Assembly: GCA_019307545.1 (NCBI GenBank)
Contig: JAFDJI010000086.1
Location: 1-11,630 of the forward strand
Source of the DNA: Deltaproteobacteria bacterium
Lineage (GTDB): Bacteria; Myxococcota_A; UBA796; GCA-2862545
Reading direction: 5' to 3'
DNA: 11,630 nt
In this document: piece by piece, positions 1 through 6,123 of the stretch
How the letters are laid out: every line of letters starts with the position of its first letter
Position numbering within the stretch: the first letter of the stretch is position 1
Notes under the pieces: generated by a model
What the model was told of the DNA's origin: nothing
Seen by the model: the letters and a program-made list of their open reading frames with translations, nothing else
Databases searched by the model: none
Program-made: the position numbers and the translations under genes

Positions 1-888
1 CGGGGACCACACCGGGCTGGTCAACACCCCAACCTCCTTCCCGTCCGCGGTCACCACCGCCCCGACCGGGACAAGCTCCTCCCCCTCGACCCGCAGACCC
101 GAAAGCTGGCGGCGCATCGTGCCGCGGGTGTCCATGCGGTTGATGATCTCCTGGCCCACGTAGCAGCCCTTGTCGAAATCGAGGGTGGTGTCCCGCAACC
201 CCATCTCGTGGGGGAACGCGCGCTCCCCCATGTCCACCGGCCAGCACGGCAATCCGGCCTCGACCCGCAGGACCTCCAGCACCTCGGAGGCCACCGGCAT
301 CGCGCCCGCCTTCTCCAGACCCTCCAGGGCGGCCTCCCGGTCCGCGCGTGGAAGGAGGAAATCGAAGCCACCGAGACCGGTCCGGTCATGGCGCCCGACC
401 CCATGCGGAGAGTCGCCCACCCAGCCCTGGTCCGGCGCTCCGTGGCCGCCCGCCTGCCACACCGTGTCCGTCCCGGCTCCCTGGAGGGTGACCAGGGCCA
501 CCTCATCGGTGCGATCGGTCATCTCGAGTTCGTCGAAGATCACGAACCGGGCGAACCGGTCCACGAAGTCGGCGGCGGACACGCCCTCCAAGACCGCCAG
601 GAACGCATCCAGACCCGTGCAGTAGAGGTCCATCATCCCCAGCATGCGGCCCCGGTCGTCACAGAAGGCCGAGCGCGTGGCGCTCCCCGACGCCAGGGCG
701 TTCACGTTCTGGGTGAACATGCCGTTGGCGAATCGACGCGCGTCCGGACCCTCGATGGTCACCACCCCGACGCCAGTGAGGTTCGCGATGACGGCACCGG
801 TTTGCGCGGCCCGCCAACCGGGCTCCCAGGTCGCTCTACTACTCGTCGTCGTCTTCGAAATCCTCGTCGAAGGCGATGATGGTGGCAC
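1..888 (-). CDS. ygfZ: YgfZ/GcvT-family folate-binding protein (3' end outside window)
   Basis: This gene encodes a relative of the glycine cleavage T protein. In the YgfZ family, such proteins bind folate and help maintain Fe-S cluster enzymes. The reading frame is continuous from about base 888 down to base 1. It contains the family signature KGCYVGQE at bases 171-148, with the conserved cysteine codon at 165-163. Its N-terminal part, VVTIEGPDARRFANGMFTQNV-like, and the stretch ending in PCWPVDMGERAFPHEMGLRD also fit the family. About 296 codons are visible, so the C-terminal end is cut by the window edge. The start is uncertain. The GTG at 888 is the only standard start that keeps the whole N-terminal domain, but it overlaps the upstream gene by 50 nt and has no clear ribosome binding site. 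In-frame GTGs at 765 and 762 and an ATG at 720 would cut into the domain. It is probably the last visible gene of the minus-strand operon. I am confident of the family and much less so of the start. Confidence 0.85.
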   Translation of the reverse strand, partial: MPPSSPSTRISKTTTSSRATWEPGWRAAQTGAVIANLTGVGVVTIEGPDARRFANGMFTQNVNALASGSATRSAFCDDRGRMLGMMDLYCTGLDAFLAVLEGVSAADFVDRFARFVIFDELEMTDRTDEVALVTLQGAGTDTVWQAGGHGAPDQGWVGDSPHGVGRHDRTGLGGFDFLLPRADREAALEGLEKAGAMPVASEVLEVLRVEAGLPCWPVDMGERAFPHEMGLRDTTLDFDKGCYVGQEIINRMDTRGTMRRQLSGLRVEGEELVPVGAVVTADGKEVGVLTSPVWSP

Positions 889-1207
889 CGGAAGTACGCG
901 GTGGTGGCTTGGTGGGCTCGGCCTCGGGGGGCTCGGGCGCCTTGGCGCCAGGCGGAGGCGGTGCGGCCACTGTCTCTGCGTCCTCCTCGGCCTCCGCTGC
1001 TGCGGCGACTGGAACGGGGGGGGGTTCGGTCGATTCGGCAGAGAGGTCCGGCTTGTCCTCGATGGACGCGGTGGTCTCCTCGCCGTCTTCCTCTGCTCCC
1101 TTCCGCCTCATGATGAACCAGCCGACCACACCGATGATGATGAGCCAGAACCCACAGCAACAAAGGAGGCTTACGGCGCTGATGACGATTTGAGTCGGGT
1201 CCACCAT
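839..1207 (-). CDS. small single-pass membrane protein with Pro/Ala/Glu-rich acidic tail
   Basis: I do not recognise the family of this 122-aa protein. It has a short N-terminus, one hydrophobic segment at about residues 7-32 that contains three consecutive cysteines (LCCCGFW), and then an MRRK stop-transfer cluster. About 85 residues rich in Pro, Ala and Glu follow, and the protein ends in SGATIIAFDEDFEDDDE. The positive-inside rule would put the long acidic tail in the cytoplasm. The ATG at 1207 has a strong Shine-Dalgarno sequence, GGAAGGAG, just upstream, which supports both the start and the gene. It lies 81 nt after the kinase-like gene on the same strand and runs into the ygfZ homologue. 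A run of nine C on the coding strand (G on plus, 1016-1024) encodes part of a proline stretch. The low-complexity tail looks disordered and may bind a protein partner; this is inference. Confidence 0.8.
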   Translation of the reverse strand: MVDPTQIVISAVSLLCCCGFWLIIIGVVGWFIMRRKGAEEDGEETTASIEDKPDLSAESTEPPPVPVAAAAEAEEDAETVAAPPPPGAKAPEPPEAEPTKPPPRTSGATIIAFDEDFEDDDE

Positions 1208-1263
1208 GAACTCCTTCCTGACGACGGCGGGGCCGCTGATCCGGGGTGTTTCGAAGCCGGTCC

Positions 1264-1292
1264 ATGGTCGTCGATACGGCGCGTAACGTCAA
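1264..1292 (-). promoter_or_regulatory. possible promoter for the small acidic-tail gene
   Basis: Reading the minus strand, TTGACG (1292-1287) matches the σ70 -35 consensus at five of six positions. After a 17-nt spacer comes GACCAT (1269-1264), a weak -10 that matches three of six. The site overlaps the stop codon of the kinase-like gene and lies about 60 nt upstream of the ATG at 1207. It could give the two distal genes their own transcription. Support is weak because the -10 is poor. Confidence 0.22.
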
Positions 1293-2786
1293 GACGACTC
1301 GATGTCGTCCTCCGAGAGTTCGGCTCGGGCGCGTTTCAGCGCGTCCCTGACCTTGGCGGAGCCCGGATCCTCGACGAGAGGTGTTGCAGACACCCGGAGC
1401 CGGAGGTCCTCCACGCGTTGGAGCACGTGATCCCCCGATACCCGGCCCGCGTGCCAGTCCATCTCGAGTGCGTCGAGCTCTCCCTGCAACGAGAGTTGGT
1501 CGTCCAGGGGGTGTTGGTGGTGCTCCAGCGCGTGTCGGATCTCCTGGAAGGCACTTGCCAGACGTCCCCGGAATACCTCCGCACACTTGTCCAACCGTCG
1601 CTCGCGCCATGCGAAAGCCACCAGCATGGCGAAGAGCGCGCCAGGCACCAGCGCCCATGCCGGCGACCAGGCGAGCAGCAGGGCTGCCCACCGCGCGGGA
1701 GCGCCACCGGCCGCCCAACCAGATCCCGAAGGGGAGGCCGAGGACCGGCACCAACACCCCCAGCAGCACGCCAAGGGTGGTCATCCACACCAGGTCCGAG
1801 GGACCGAGCGCCTCCCGGTCCGCCCGGACGTCCCACCCCCGCTCTCTGAGACGCGCCACCAGGGTCTGCGCCCTCCTCCGCCCGAGCCCCGCGCACACCA
1901 CCGCGGGACCCCCCGTCTCGGGGTCCGTTCCGTGCACCACCCAGCCACGGGTGAGGTCCACCGGCGCCAGCCAGGTGCGCTCCCATCGAACGCGCCGGTC
2001 TGGATCTTCGCGAAGCTTCTCGAGCGCCTCGCGAACCACGCGCACCGCCGGCGGGCGCCGGTCCGGGAGAGGGTGCATGAGGTCTACGATCAGCCGAGCC
2101 AAGCCCATGGGACCGGGAGGGGTACTCGGCGCCGCTCGCTGCTGGGTCCCAATGACGGCCCAGGGGGTGGGTCCCCGGTACGGCAGCCGCCCCGTGAGCC
2201 CATGGTGAAGCGCCACCCCCATCCCATACACGTCGGCAGGGACCCCGGCCGGCGACCCCAACGCGACCTCCGGTGCCGTCTGGCCGGGCCGCGAACCCGT
2301 CGCGCCCCGCACCCCGACCTGGCCGAAGCCGAGCAGCACTGCGCCACGACTGGAGAGCATCACGTGGCCGGGTCGCACATCGCCATGCACGTGGCCCTCC
2401 TCGTGCAGCGCCTCCAGGGCGGTGGCGATCTGGATTCCCAGGGCGATGACCGCCTGGGTGGTCAGCGGCGTGGTGCCCGGGGTCTCGAGAGAGCGACCGT
2501 CGAGGCGCTCGGTGACGAGGAACCAGCGTCCCTGGTGGGACCAGAGGCCGCACACCACCAGCAGGTGCGGATGGTGGAGCCGTGAGGCTGCTCCCGCCTC
2601 GGCCTGGAGCCGCGCCAGGGCCGGTCGATGTTCCACGAGGTGGTCGTGGACCAGCTTGAGCGCCACCGGCCGGTCGGCCACCTCGTCATAGGCAGGAAGG
2701 ATGGCGCCGGTGAGCCCCTCTCCGAGCGGCGGACCCTCGATGACGAACCGGTCTGCGAGGACCTCGCCGGCGACGGGCAGGGTCAC
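1289..2786 (-). pseudogene. Ser/Thr kinase-like (pseudokinase-type) membrane protein, frameshifted
   Basis: The protein opens with a protein-kinase fold at about residues 12-255: a glycine-rich loop GEGLTG (22-27), the β3 lysine in VALK (K44), HGDVRPGH (134-141) at the catalytic loop, GFG (153-155) where DFG is expected, and APE (171-173). The Mg-binding Asp of DFG is Gly and the catalytic-loop Asn is His, so catalysis is doubtful; it may be a pseudokinase. A hydrophobic segment (about 331-355, WMTTLGVLLGVLVPVLGLPF) follows. The sensible frame is then lost. Coding resumes in the next frame from about base 1720-1685 with a second hydrophobic segment (ALVPGALFAMLVAFAW) and a charged helical tail, ending at 1289. 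The span is 1498 nt, one more than a multiple of three, as expected for one extra base. The GTG start at 2786 overlaps the upstream stop (GTGA) and follows a GAGGAAGAGG Shine-Dalgarno. The frameshift may be real, programmed or a sequence error. Confidence 0.75.
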
Positions 2787-3376
2787 TGTTCTTCCTCTTC
2801 CTCTTCGCGCTCGCGAACGAAACCGAGTTGGAACAGCGCGCCGAGGATCCAGAGTCCGCCGATGACCCAGAGCTGGTCGGGCCGCCCGAGGGCCCAGGCC
2901 ACAAGCACCGCCCCCACCGCGGGCGTGGCGATCTTCAGCAGTGCCGGGAACGCGAAGGGCAACGCCACCGCCCCCACCAACGCACCGATCAGGACACCCC
3001 ACCACGGAAAGGTCTCGGGCGGCAACAGCGCACCGACCGCCCCCGCAAAGACCACTCCGGCCAGGGCACCCACCCCGAGGAGCGCCAGCTTGTGCGCCGC
3101 AACCGCAACCGCCGCCACCGCAGCTCCAGCCACCAGCGCGCCCACGATGACCACCTCGGGGCGGTCGAGGGCCGGCATCGGTGTCGAAAGGGCGTCCAGC
3201 GCCGCGACGGCACCCACCGCCCCTGCCCCGAAAGACACCATGACGAGCGCCGGCTTGTAGATCCGCGCACCCCAGGCCAGAACCACCAGACCGAGCACCC
3301 CCACCACCAGCCGCACCAGCCAGGGCACGTCGACGACCAGATTCTGGACGATGGGAATGGTGACTTCGGACTCCAC
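2783..3376 (-). CDS. multi-pass membrane protein, TMEM198/DUF4203-like
   Basis: This 197-aa protein is almost entirely hydrophobic, rich in Gly, Ala and Val, with about seven predicted membrane spans between residues 18 and 187. An early motif, WGARIYKPALVMVSFGAGA, resembles the tandem hydrophobic repeats of TMEM198/DUF4203-type proteins; that assignment is by resemblance only. The C-terminus ends in a charged RERE run of glutamates. The GTG start at 3376 is preceded by GAGGG about 6 nt upstream. The stop overlaps the GTG of the kinase-like gene by 4 nt (GTGA), and the run of GAG/GAA codons at its end doubles as that gene's Shine-Dalgarno, so the two are likely translationally coupled and work together. 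It is the first gene of the minus-strand operon, divergent from the ftsB-like gene. Its function is unknown; a membrane partner for the kinase-like protein is a reasonable guess. Confidence 0.8.
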   Translation of the reverse strand: MESEVTIPIVQNLVVDVPWLVRLVVGVLGLVVLAWGARIYKPALVMVSFGAGAVGAVAALDALSTPMPALDRPEVVIVGALVAGAAVAAVAVAAHKLALLGVGALAGVVFAGAVGALLPPETFPWWGVLIGALVGAVALPFAFPALLKIATPAVGAVLVAWALGRPDQLWVIGGLWILGALFQLGFVREREEEEEEQ

Positions 3377-3405
3377 GATCGCCCTCGCGTGCTGCCCCTA
3401 CCCCT

Positions 3406-3420
3406 ATCCCGAATCGGGAT
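3406..3420. promoter_or_regulatory. 15-bp palindrome in divergent intergenic gap (operator candidate)
   Basis: ATCCCGA-A-TCGGGAT is a perfect inverted repeat with 7-bp arms and a one-base centre. It lies in the 53-bp gap between the minus-strand membrane-protein operon (start 3376) and the plus-strand ftsB-like gene (start 3430). Such a site could bind a dimeric regulator controlling either or both directions. No regulator gene is adjacent. Confidence 0.45.
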
Positions 3421-3425
3421 CGTCC

Positions 3426-3434
3426 TGCTATGCT
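3426..3434 (+). promoter_or_regulatory. possible extended -10 element overlapping ftsB start
   Basis: TGCTATGCT fits the extended -10 pattern TGnTAnnnT. It overlaps the annotated ATG at 3430, and no good -35 is seen, because the 15-bp palindrome occupies the spacer region. If it is a real promoter, translation must start further down, for example at the TTG at 3466, which would remove a non-conserved N-terminal tail. It may be a chance match. Confidence 0.2.
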
Positions 3435-3765
3435 CGAGTCACCCCCCTCCCCTCATACGCCCGCCTTGTACCCCTCCCTCTCCCGCCGCCTGCTGCTCAC
3501 AGGACTTCCGGCCCTCCTGGTCGCGTTGGTGGTCCTGTCGACCGTGTGGGGAGAGCATGGCCTGGTGCGCCGCTACCAGGTCCAGAAACAGCTCGAGCAC
3601 GCCAACGAGCGGCTGGCCACCACGGAGCGCGAGAACCAGCGCCTGCTACGCGAGCTCACCATCATGGACCAGGACCCGGTGGTGCTGGAGCGGATCGTCG
3701 CCGACGAGTTGGCCTGGGGACCGGAGGGCTCGGTCCTCTACCGCTTCGAAGAACCAGAGGAGTAG
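3430..3765 (+). CDS. ftsB: FtsB/DivIC-type cell division protein (septum formation initiator family)
   Basis: This 111-aa protein has the standard architecture of the family: a short N-terminal cytoplasmic part, one membrane span (about 21-40, LLLTGLPALLVALVVLSTVW), a coiled coil (about 47-78) rich in Gln, Glu and Arg, and the conserved C-terminal block DPVVLERIVADELAWGPEGS followed by VLYRF. FtsB-type proteins join the divisome FtsQBL complex and help activate septal peptidoglycan synthesis. The ATG at 3430 has only a weak upstream GGGAT. A TTG at 3466 would remove 12 non-conserved residues and is an alternative. The gene stands alone, divergent from the operon to its left and convergent with the exbD-like gene, from which it is separated by 61 bp. 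The family call is firm, but the symbol could equally be divIC. Confidence 0.85.
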   Translation: MLESPPSPHTPALYPSLSRRLLLTGLPALLVALVVLSTVWGEHGLVRRYQVQKQLEHANERLATTERENQRLLRELTIMDQDPVVLERIVADELAWGPEGSVLYRFEEPEE

Positions 3766-3789
3766 CCCCCACACGCGCCGCACATATCA

Positions 3790-3810
3790 GGCGCCTCGGC
3801 TTCGGGCGCC
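3790..3810. terminator. hairpin between convergent ftsB and exbD-like genes
   Basis: GGCGCCT (3790-3796) pairs with GGGCGCC (3804-3810), including one G-U pair, around a 7-nt loop. It sits in the short gap between two convergent genes, where a bidirectional terminator is expected. There is no T-run on either strand, so intrinsic termination is not assured. Confidence 0.35.
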
Positions 3811-3826
3811 AGCCCGGGCGCGGTGG

Positions 3827-4273
3827 CTACGGCTCTTCGTCGAACTCCACTTCGGTCGCGATGGCGAGCCGGGTGAGTCCTTCCGACCGGGCCATGTCCA
3901 TCACCGTGACCACTCGCCCATGCTTGACCCCCTGGTCGGCCTTGATGACCACAAGGGTGCTGGGGTCCTCTCCCGCGATGCGTCTGAAGAGGGTCCGGAG
4001 CCGTGCCCCGGTCACCGGCTGGTTGTCGACGTACACCGGCCCATCGGTGCAGGCGCCGCCCTCCAGCCGCGTCCCACAGGTCATCCACACGTTGATGTCC
4101 TTGCTCTCCGCGATGACCGTCTGAGCTGAGGACCGGGGCAGGTCGACCTGGAATCCCGGGGCGCTGATGAAGGTCGTGGAGACCATGAAGAACAGCACCA
4201 GCTGAAACACGATGTCGATCATCGGCGTGATGTCGATCAACGGATCCGGCCGGCGCGGGACCGAGAACTTCAC
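3827..4273 (-). CDS. exbD: ExbD/TolR-family biopolymer transport protein
   Basis: This is the 148-aa small subunit of a proton-driven ExbB-ExbD or TolQ-TolR type energy-transducing complex in the inner membrane. The N-terminal cytoplasmic tail leads into LIDITPMIDIVFQLVLFFMV, where D20 is the conserved membrane Asp that carries protons in this family. The periplasmic domain ends in a typical β-strand/helix pattern (PSTLVVIKADQGVKHGRVVT, then a VMDMAR helix). Two cysteines, C66 and C75, flank a short insertion in the periplasmic domain where most relatives have a simple turn; they could form a disulfide. The GTG start at 4273 overlaps the exbB-like stop by 4 nt (GTGA), so the two are translationally coupled. 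No TonB, TolA, TolB or Pal gene is visible next to it. The complex could serve TonB-type transport, Tol envelope maintenance or another process, and the sequence does not decide which. Confidence 0.9.
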   Translation of the reverse strand: MKFSVPRRPDPLIDITPMIDIVFQLVLFFMVSTTFISAPGFQVDLPRSSAQTVIAESKDINVWMTCGTRLEGGACTDGPVYVDNQPVTGARLRTLFRRIAGEDPSTLVVIKADQGVKHGRVVTVMDMARSEGLTRLAIATEVEFDEEP

Positions 4274-4884
4274 GCGGCGTCCTCCGCCTCGTCGAGGACC
4301 TCCAGCATGTCGAGGGAGGCGCTCTCCAGATCGAGGACGAGCTGATCCACCCGGGACAGGAGGTAGCGGTTGGCCACCACCGAGGGGATCCCGACGGTGA
4401 GGCCCGCGAAGGTGGTGATCAGCGCCTGGGAGATGCCACCGGCCAGGTTGGCGACGTTCCCGAGCCCCTGCTCCTGGATCACCTGGAAGGTGAGGATCAT
4501 GCCCCCCACCGTGCCGAGGAGGCCCAGCAGTGGCGCGATGGAAGCGACAGTCCCCAGGACCGGGATGCCTCGCTCCATCTCCGCCGTCTCGCGGCGGCCG
4601 ACCTCCTCCAGCCGCTCCTTGATGTGGACCCGAGGCTGGACCCGCTCCATCAGCGCCATCTCCAGTACGCGTGCCAGCGCCACGTCCCAGGTGCGACACA
4701 GGGTGATGGCGTCGTCGAAGCGCAGTTGCCGCGCAAGCTCACTGGCCTGAACATTCAAACGTCTGGGGACGACGCGCTCCCGACGCAGCGCCCACAGACG
4801 CTCGAGGAAAACCGCAAGCGCGATGACCGAGCAAAGAGCGATGGGGATCATCACCGGGCCGCCCGCTACGAGATATTCGATCAA
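4270..4884 (-). CDS. exbB: ExbB/TolQ/MotA-family proton channel protein
   Basis: This 204-aa inner-membrane protein forms the proton channel with the ExbD-like protein encoded directly downstream. It has three membrane spans: about 8-28 (GGPVMIPIALCSVIALAVFL), and two more in the conserved C-terminal half, VLGTVASIAPLLGLLGTVGG and ALITTFAGLTVGIPSVVANR. The stretch APLLGLLGTVGGMI is the hallmark of the family. A cytoplasmic loop lies between the first and second spans, as usual. The TTG start at 4884 is supported by GGAGG 7 nt upstream; no better start is seen. The stop overlaps the next gene by 4 nt. It is divergent from the aminopeptidase gene across 63 bp. Assignment to ExbB rather than TolQ is a convention here; the family itself is certain. 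Confidence 0.92.
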   Translation of the reverse strand: MIEYLVAGGPVMIPIALCSVIALAVFLERLWALRRERVVPRRLNVQASELARQLRFDDAITLCRTWDVALARVLEMALMERVQPRVHIKERLEEVGRRETAEMERGIPVLGTVASIAPLLGLLGTVGGMILTFQVIQEQGLGNVANLAGGISQALITTFAGLTVGIPSVVANRYLLSRVDQLVLDLESASLDMLEVLDEAEDAA

Positions 4885-4947
4885 GCTCTGCCTCCGTTGC
4901 TGCCGGCTCGGACACCAACCCTAGTATCCCGAAGTACGTTGGACTCC
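4885..4947. promoter_or_regulatory. divergent intergenic region (exbB-like / aminopeptidase)
   Basis: These 63 bp must hold the starts of transcription for two divergent genes, unless promoters lie inside the coding regions. On the plus strand, TTGCTG (4897-4902) and TAGTAT (4922-4927) resemble -35 and -10 elements, but the 19-nt spacer is long. TATCCCGAA (4925-4933) repeats nine bases found at 3405-3413 in the other divergent gap. Confidence 0.3.
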
Positions 4948-6057
4948 ATGAAGGGCAAACGCATCCGCCGGTACGCCACCATGGTCCTTGGTGCGGGAGC
5001 AATGCTGACCGCACTGCTGGCCTTGTCTCCCAATACCACCGTCGGCTACCTGACCCGCCAGGGGTACTTCCAGGTTGAGTTGTTGGCGGGGCGGGTGCCC
5101 CTGGAGGAGGCCCGTGCCTCCGCCGGGTATCGCGACGCCCAGCTCACCCGGCTCGACTGGATCCGTGAGATCCAGGCCTTCGGCGACGACCTTGGCCTCG
5201 CCTCCGGCGATAGCTACACCACGATCAACCCCTCCTGGAAGCGGACGATCTACAACGTCTCCGCCTGCCAACGCCTGGCCTTCCGTCCCGTGCGGTGGCA
5301 CTTCCCCATCGTCGGCCGCGTGCCCTATCTCGGCTTCTTCCGCAGAGAGGATGCCCTGCAACGACGCGAAGCGCTGGAAGCGCAGGGCTACGACACCTAC
5401 GTGCGCAAGGCGGGCGCCTACTCCACCCTGGGCTGGTTCCGGGACCCGGTCCTTCCCCACATGCTCGCGTGGCCAGAGGGCACGCTCGCGAACACGCTCC
5501 TGCACGAGCGCGCCCACGCCACCCTGTGGGTCCCCGGTTCAGTGCGGTTCAACGAGTCCTTCGCCAACTTCGTCGGGAACGAGGCGCAGCTACGCTACCT
5601 GGCCTCCACGTACGGAGAAGACAGCGACGAGGTCGGAGAGGAGCGGCGCCGCCGCGAGGACAGGGCGCACTATCGGACACTCCTCCACGAGATCTACGCG
5701 GCGCTGGACGCCCTGTACGGGGACCCCGAGCGCTCACAGGGTGAGAAGCTCCGCGACAAGGGGCTCGTGCTCGCGGCGATCCCCACTCGTGTGGCCGCGC
5801 TGCACCTGCATCACCACGAGAAGTACATGCAGGCCGTCCGGCGGGGTCCCTGGAACAACGCTCGGCTGGTCCAGTTCCGCACCTACCACACCAGCCACGA
5901 GCAGTTCGCGCTCCTCCTCGAGCAGGAGGGGGGCGATCTGGTCGCCTTCATCGAGCGAGTCGAGGCGATCTGCCGCGGCGCCAACAACCCCTACGCAGCG
6001 CTCGCCGCGGCCACTGGTTTCGAGCCTCCGCCCGAGGACTCCGTCGAAAATTTTTGA
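4948..6057 (+). CDS. predicted zinc aminopeptidase (COG4324 / PF10023-like)
   Basis: This 369-aa protein matches the 'predicted aminopeptidase' family of gluzincin-type metallopeptidases. The zinc-binding HExxH is HERAH at residues 186-190. The downstream NESFANFVG (202-210) supplies the likely third ligand, E203, in the family's NE-x-x-A-N-F-V-G pattern. The N-terminus is basic (KGKRIRRY) and followed by a hydrophobic stretch to about residue 27, so it is an exported or membrane-anchored protein facing the periplasm. Many relatives carry a lipobox cysteine just before the VGYY-like motif; here the matching place reads SPNTTVGYL with no cysteine, so lipid attachment is not expected. The Shine-Dalgarno sequence ahead of the ATG at 4948 is weak; an in-frame TTG at 4939 is an alternative. 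The gene stands alone on the plus strand, divergent from exbB. The family assignment is good; the natural substrate is unknown. Confidence 0.88.
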   Translation: MKGKRIRRYATMVLGAGAMLTALLALSPNTTVGYLTRQGYFQVELLAGRVPLEEARASAGYRDAQLTRLDWIREIQAFGDDLGLASGDSYTTINPSWKRTIYNVSACQRLAFRPVRWHFPIVGRVPYLGFFRREDALQRREALEAQGYDTYVRKAGAYSTLGWFRDPVLPHMLAWPEGTLANTLLHERAHATLWVPGSVRFNESFANFVGNEAQLRYLASTYGEDSDEVGEERRRREDRAHYRTLLHEIYAALDALYGDPERSQGEKLRDKGLVLAAIPTRVAALHLHHHEKYMQAVRRGPWNNARLVQFRTYHTSHEQFALLLEQEGGDLVAFIERVEAICRGANNPYAALAAATGFEPPPEDSVENF

Positions 6058-6075
6058 ATCTGGGTGTCAAGGATC

Positions 6076-6123
6076 TCGGACGGCGTCCGATAAACCGATC
6101 GGAGGAGCGTCCGAAGTTCGGAC
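6076..6123. promoter_or_regulatory. palindrome cluster in the sigma factor leader
   Basis: Two inverted repeats share the hexamer GTCCGA or its complement. TCGGAC-GGC-GTCCGA lies at 6076-6090, and GTCCGAA-G-TTCGGAC (perfect 7-bp arms) at 6109-6123. Between them CCGATCGG (6095-6102) is an 8-bp palindrome. The hexamer thus occurs four times in 48 bp, 91-138 bp upstream of the ATG at 6214. It may be a multi-site operator, or an RNA leader in which the arms can pair in more than one way. No T-run follows, so a simple terminator for the upstream aminopeptidase gene is unlikely. Confidence 0.45.

Noticed and set aside
759..3005. One unbroken 748-codon minus-strand frame read as a single protein
   Set aside because: Only its middle part, from GTG 2786 to about base 1700, looks like protein. 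Upstream it is out of frame with the 2783-3376 membrane gene, and downstream it passes through a gap and the small membrane gene in the wrong frame.
3827..4699. Longer exbD reading frame starting inside exbB
   Set aside because: The extra N-terminal part is antiphase exbB sequence of Gly/Arg/His type. The GTG at 4273, coupled to the exbB stop, gives the family-typical N-terminus.
4624..4947. Upstream extension of the aminopeptidase frame
   Set aside because: It runs antisense through exbB and has no family similarity; a signal-like N-terminus begins at ATG 4948.
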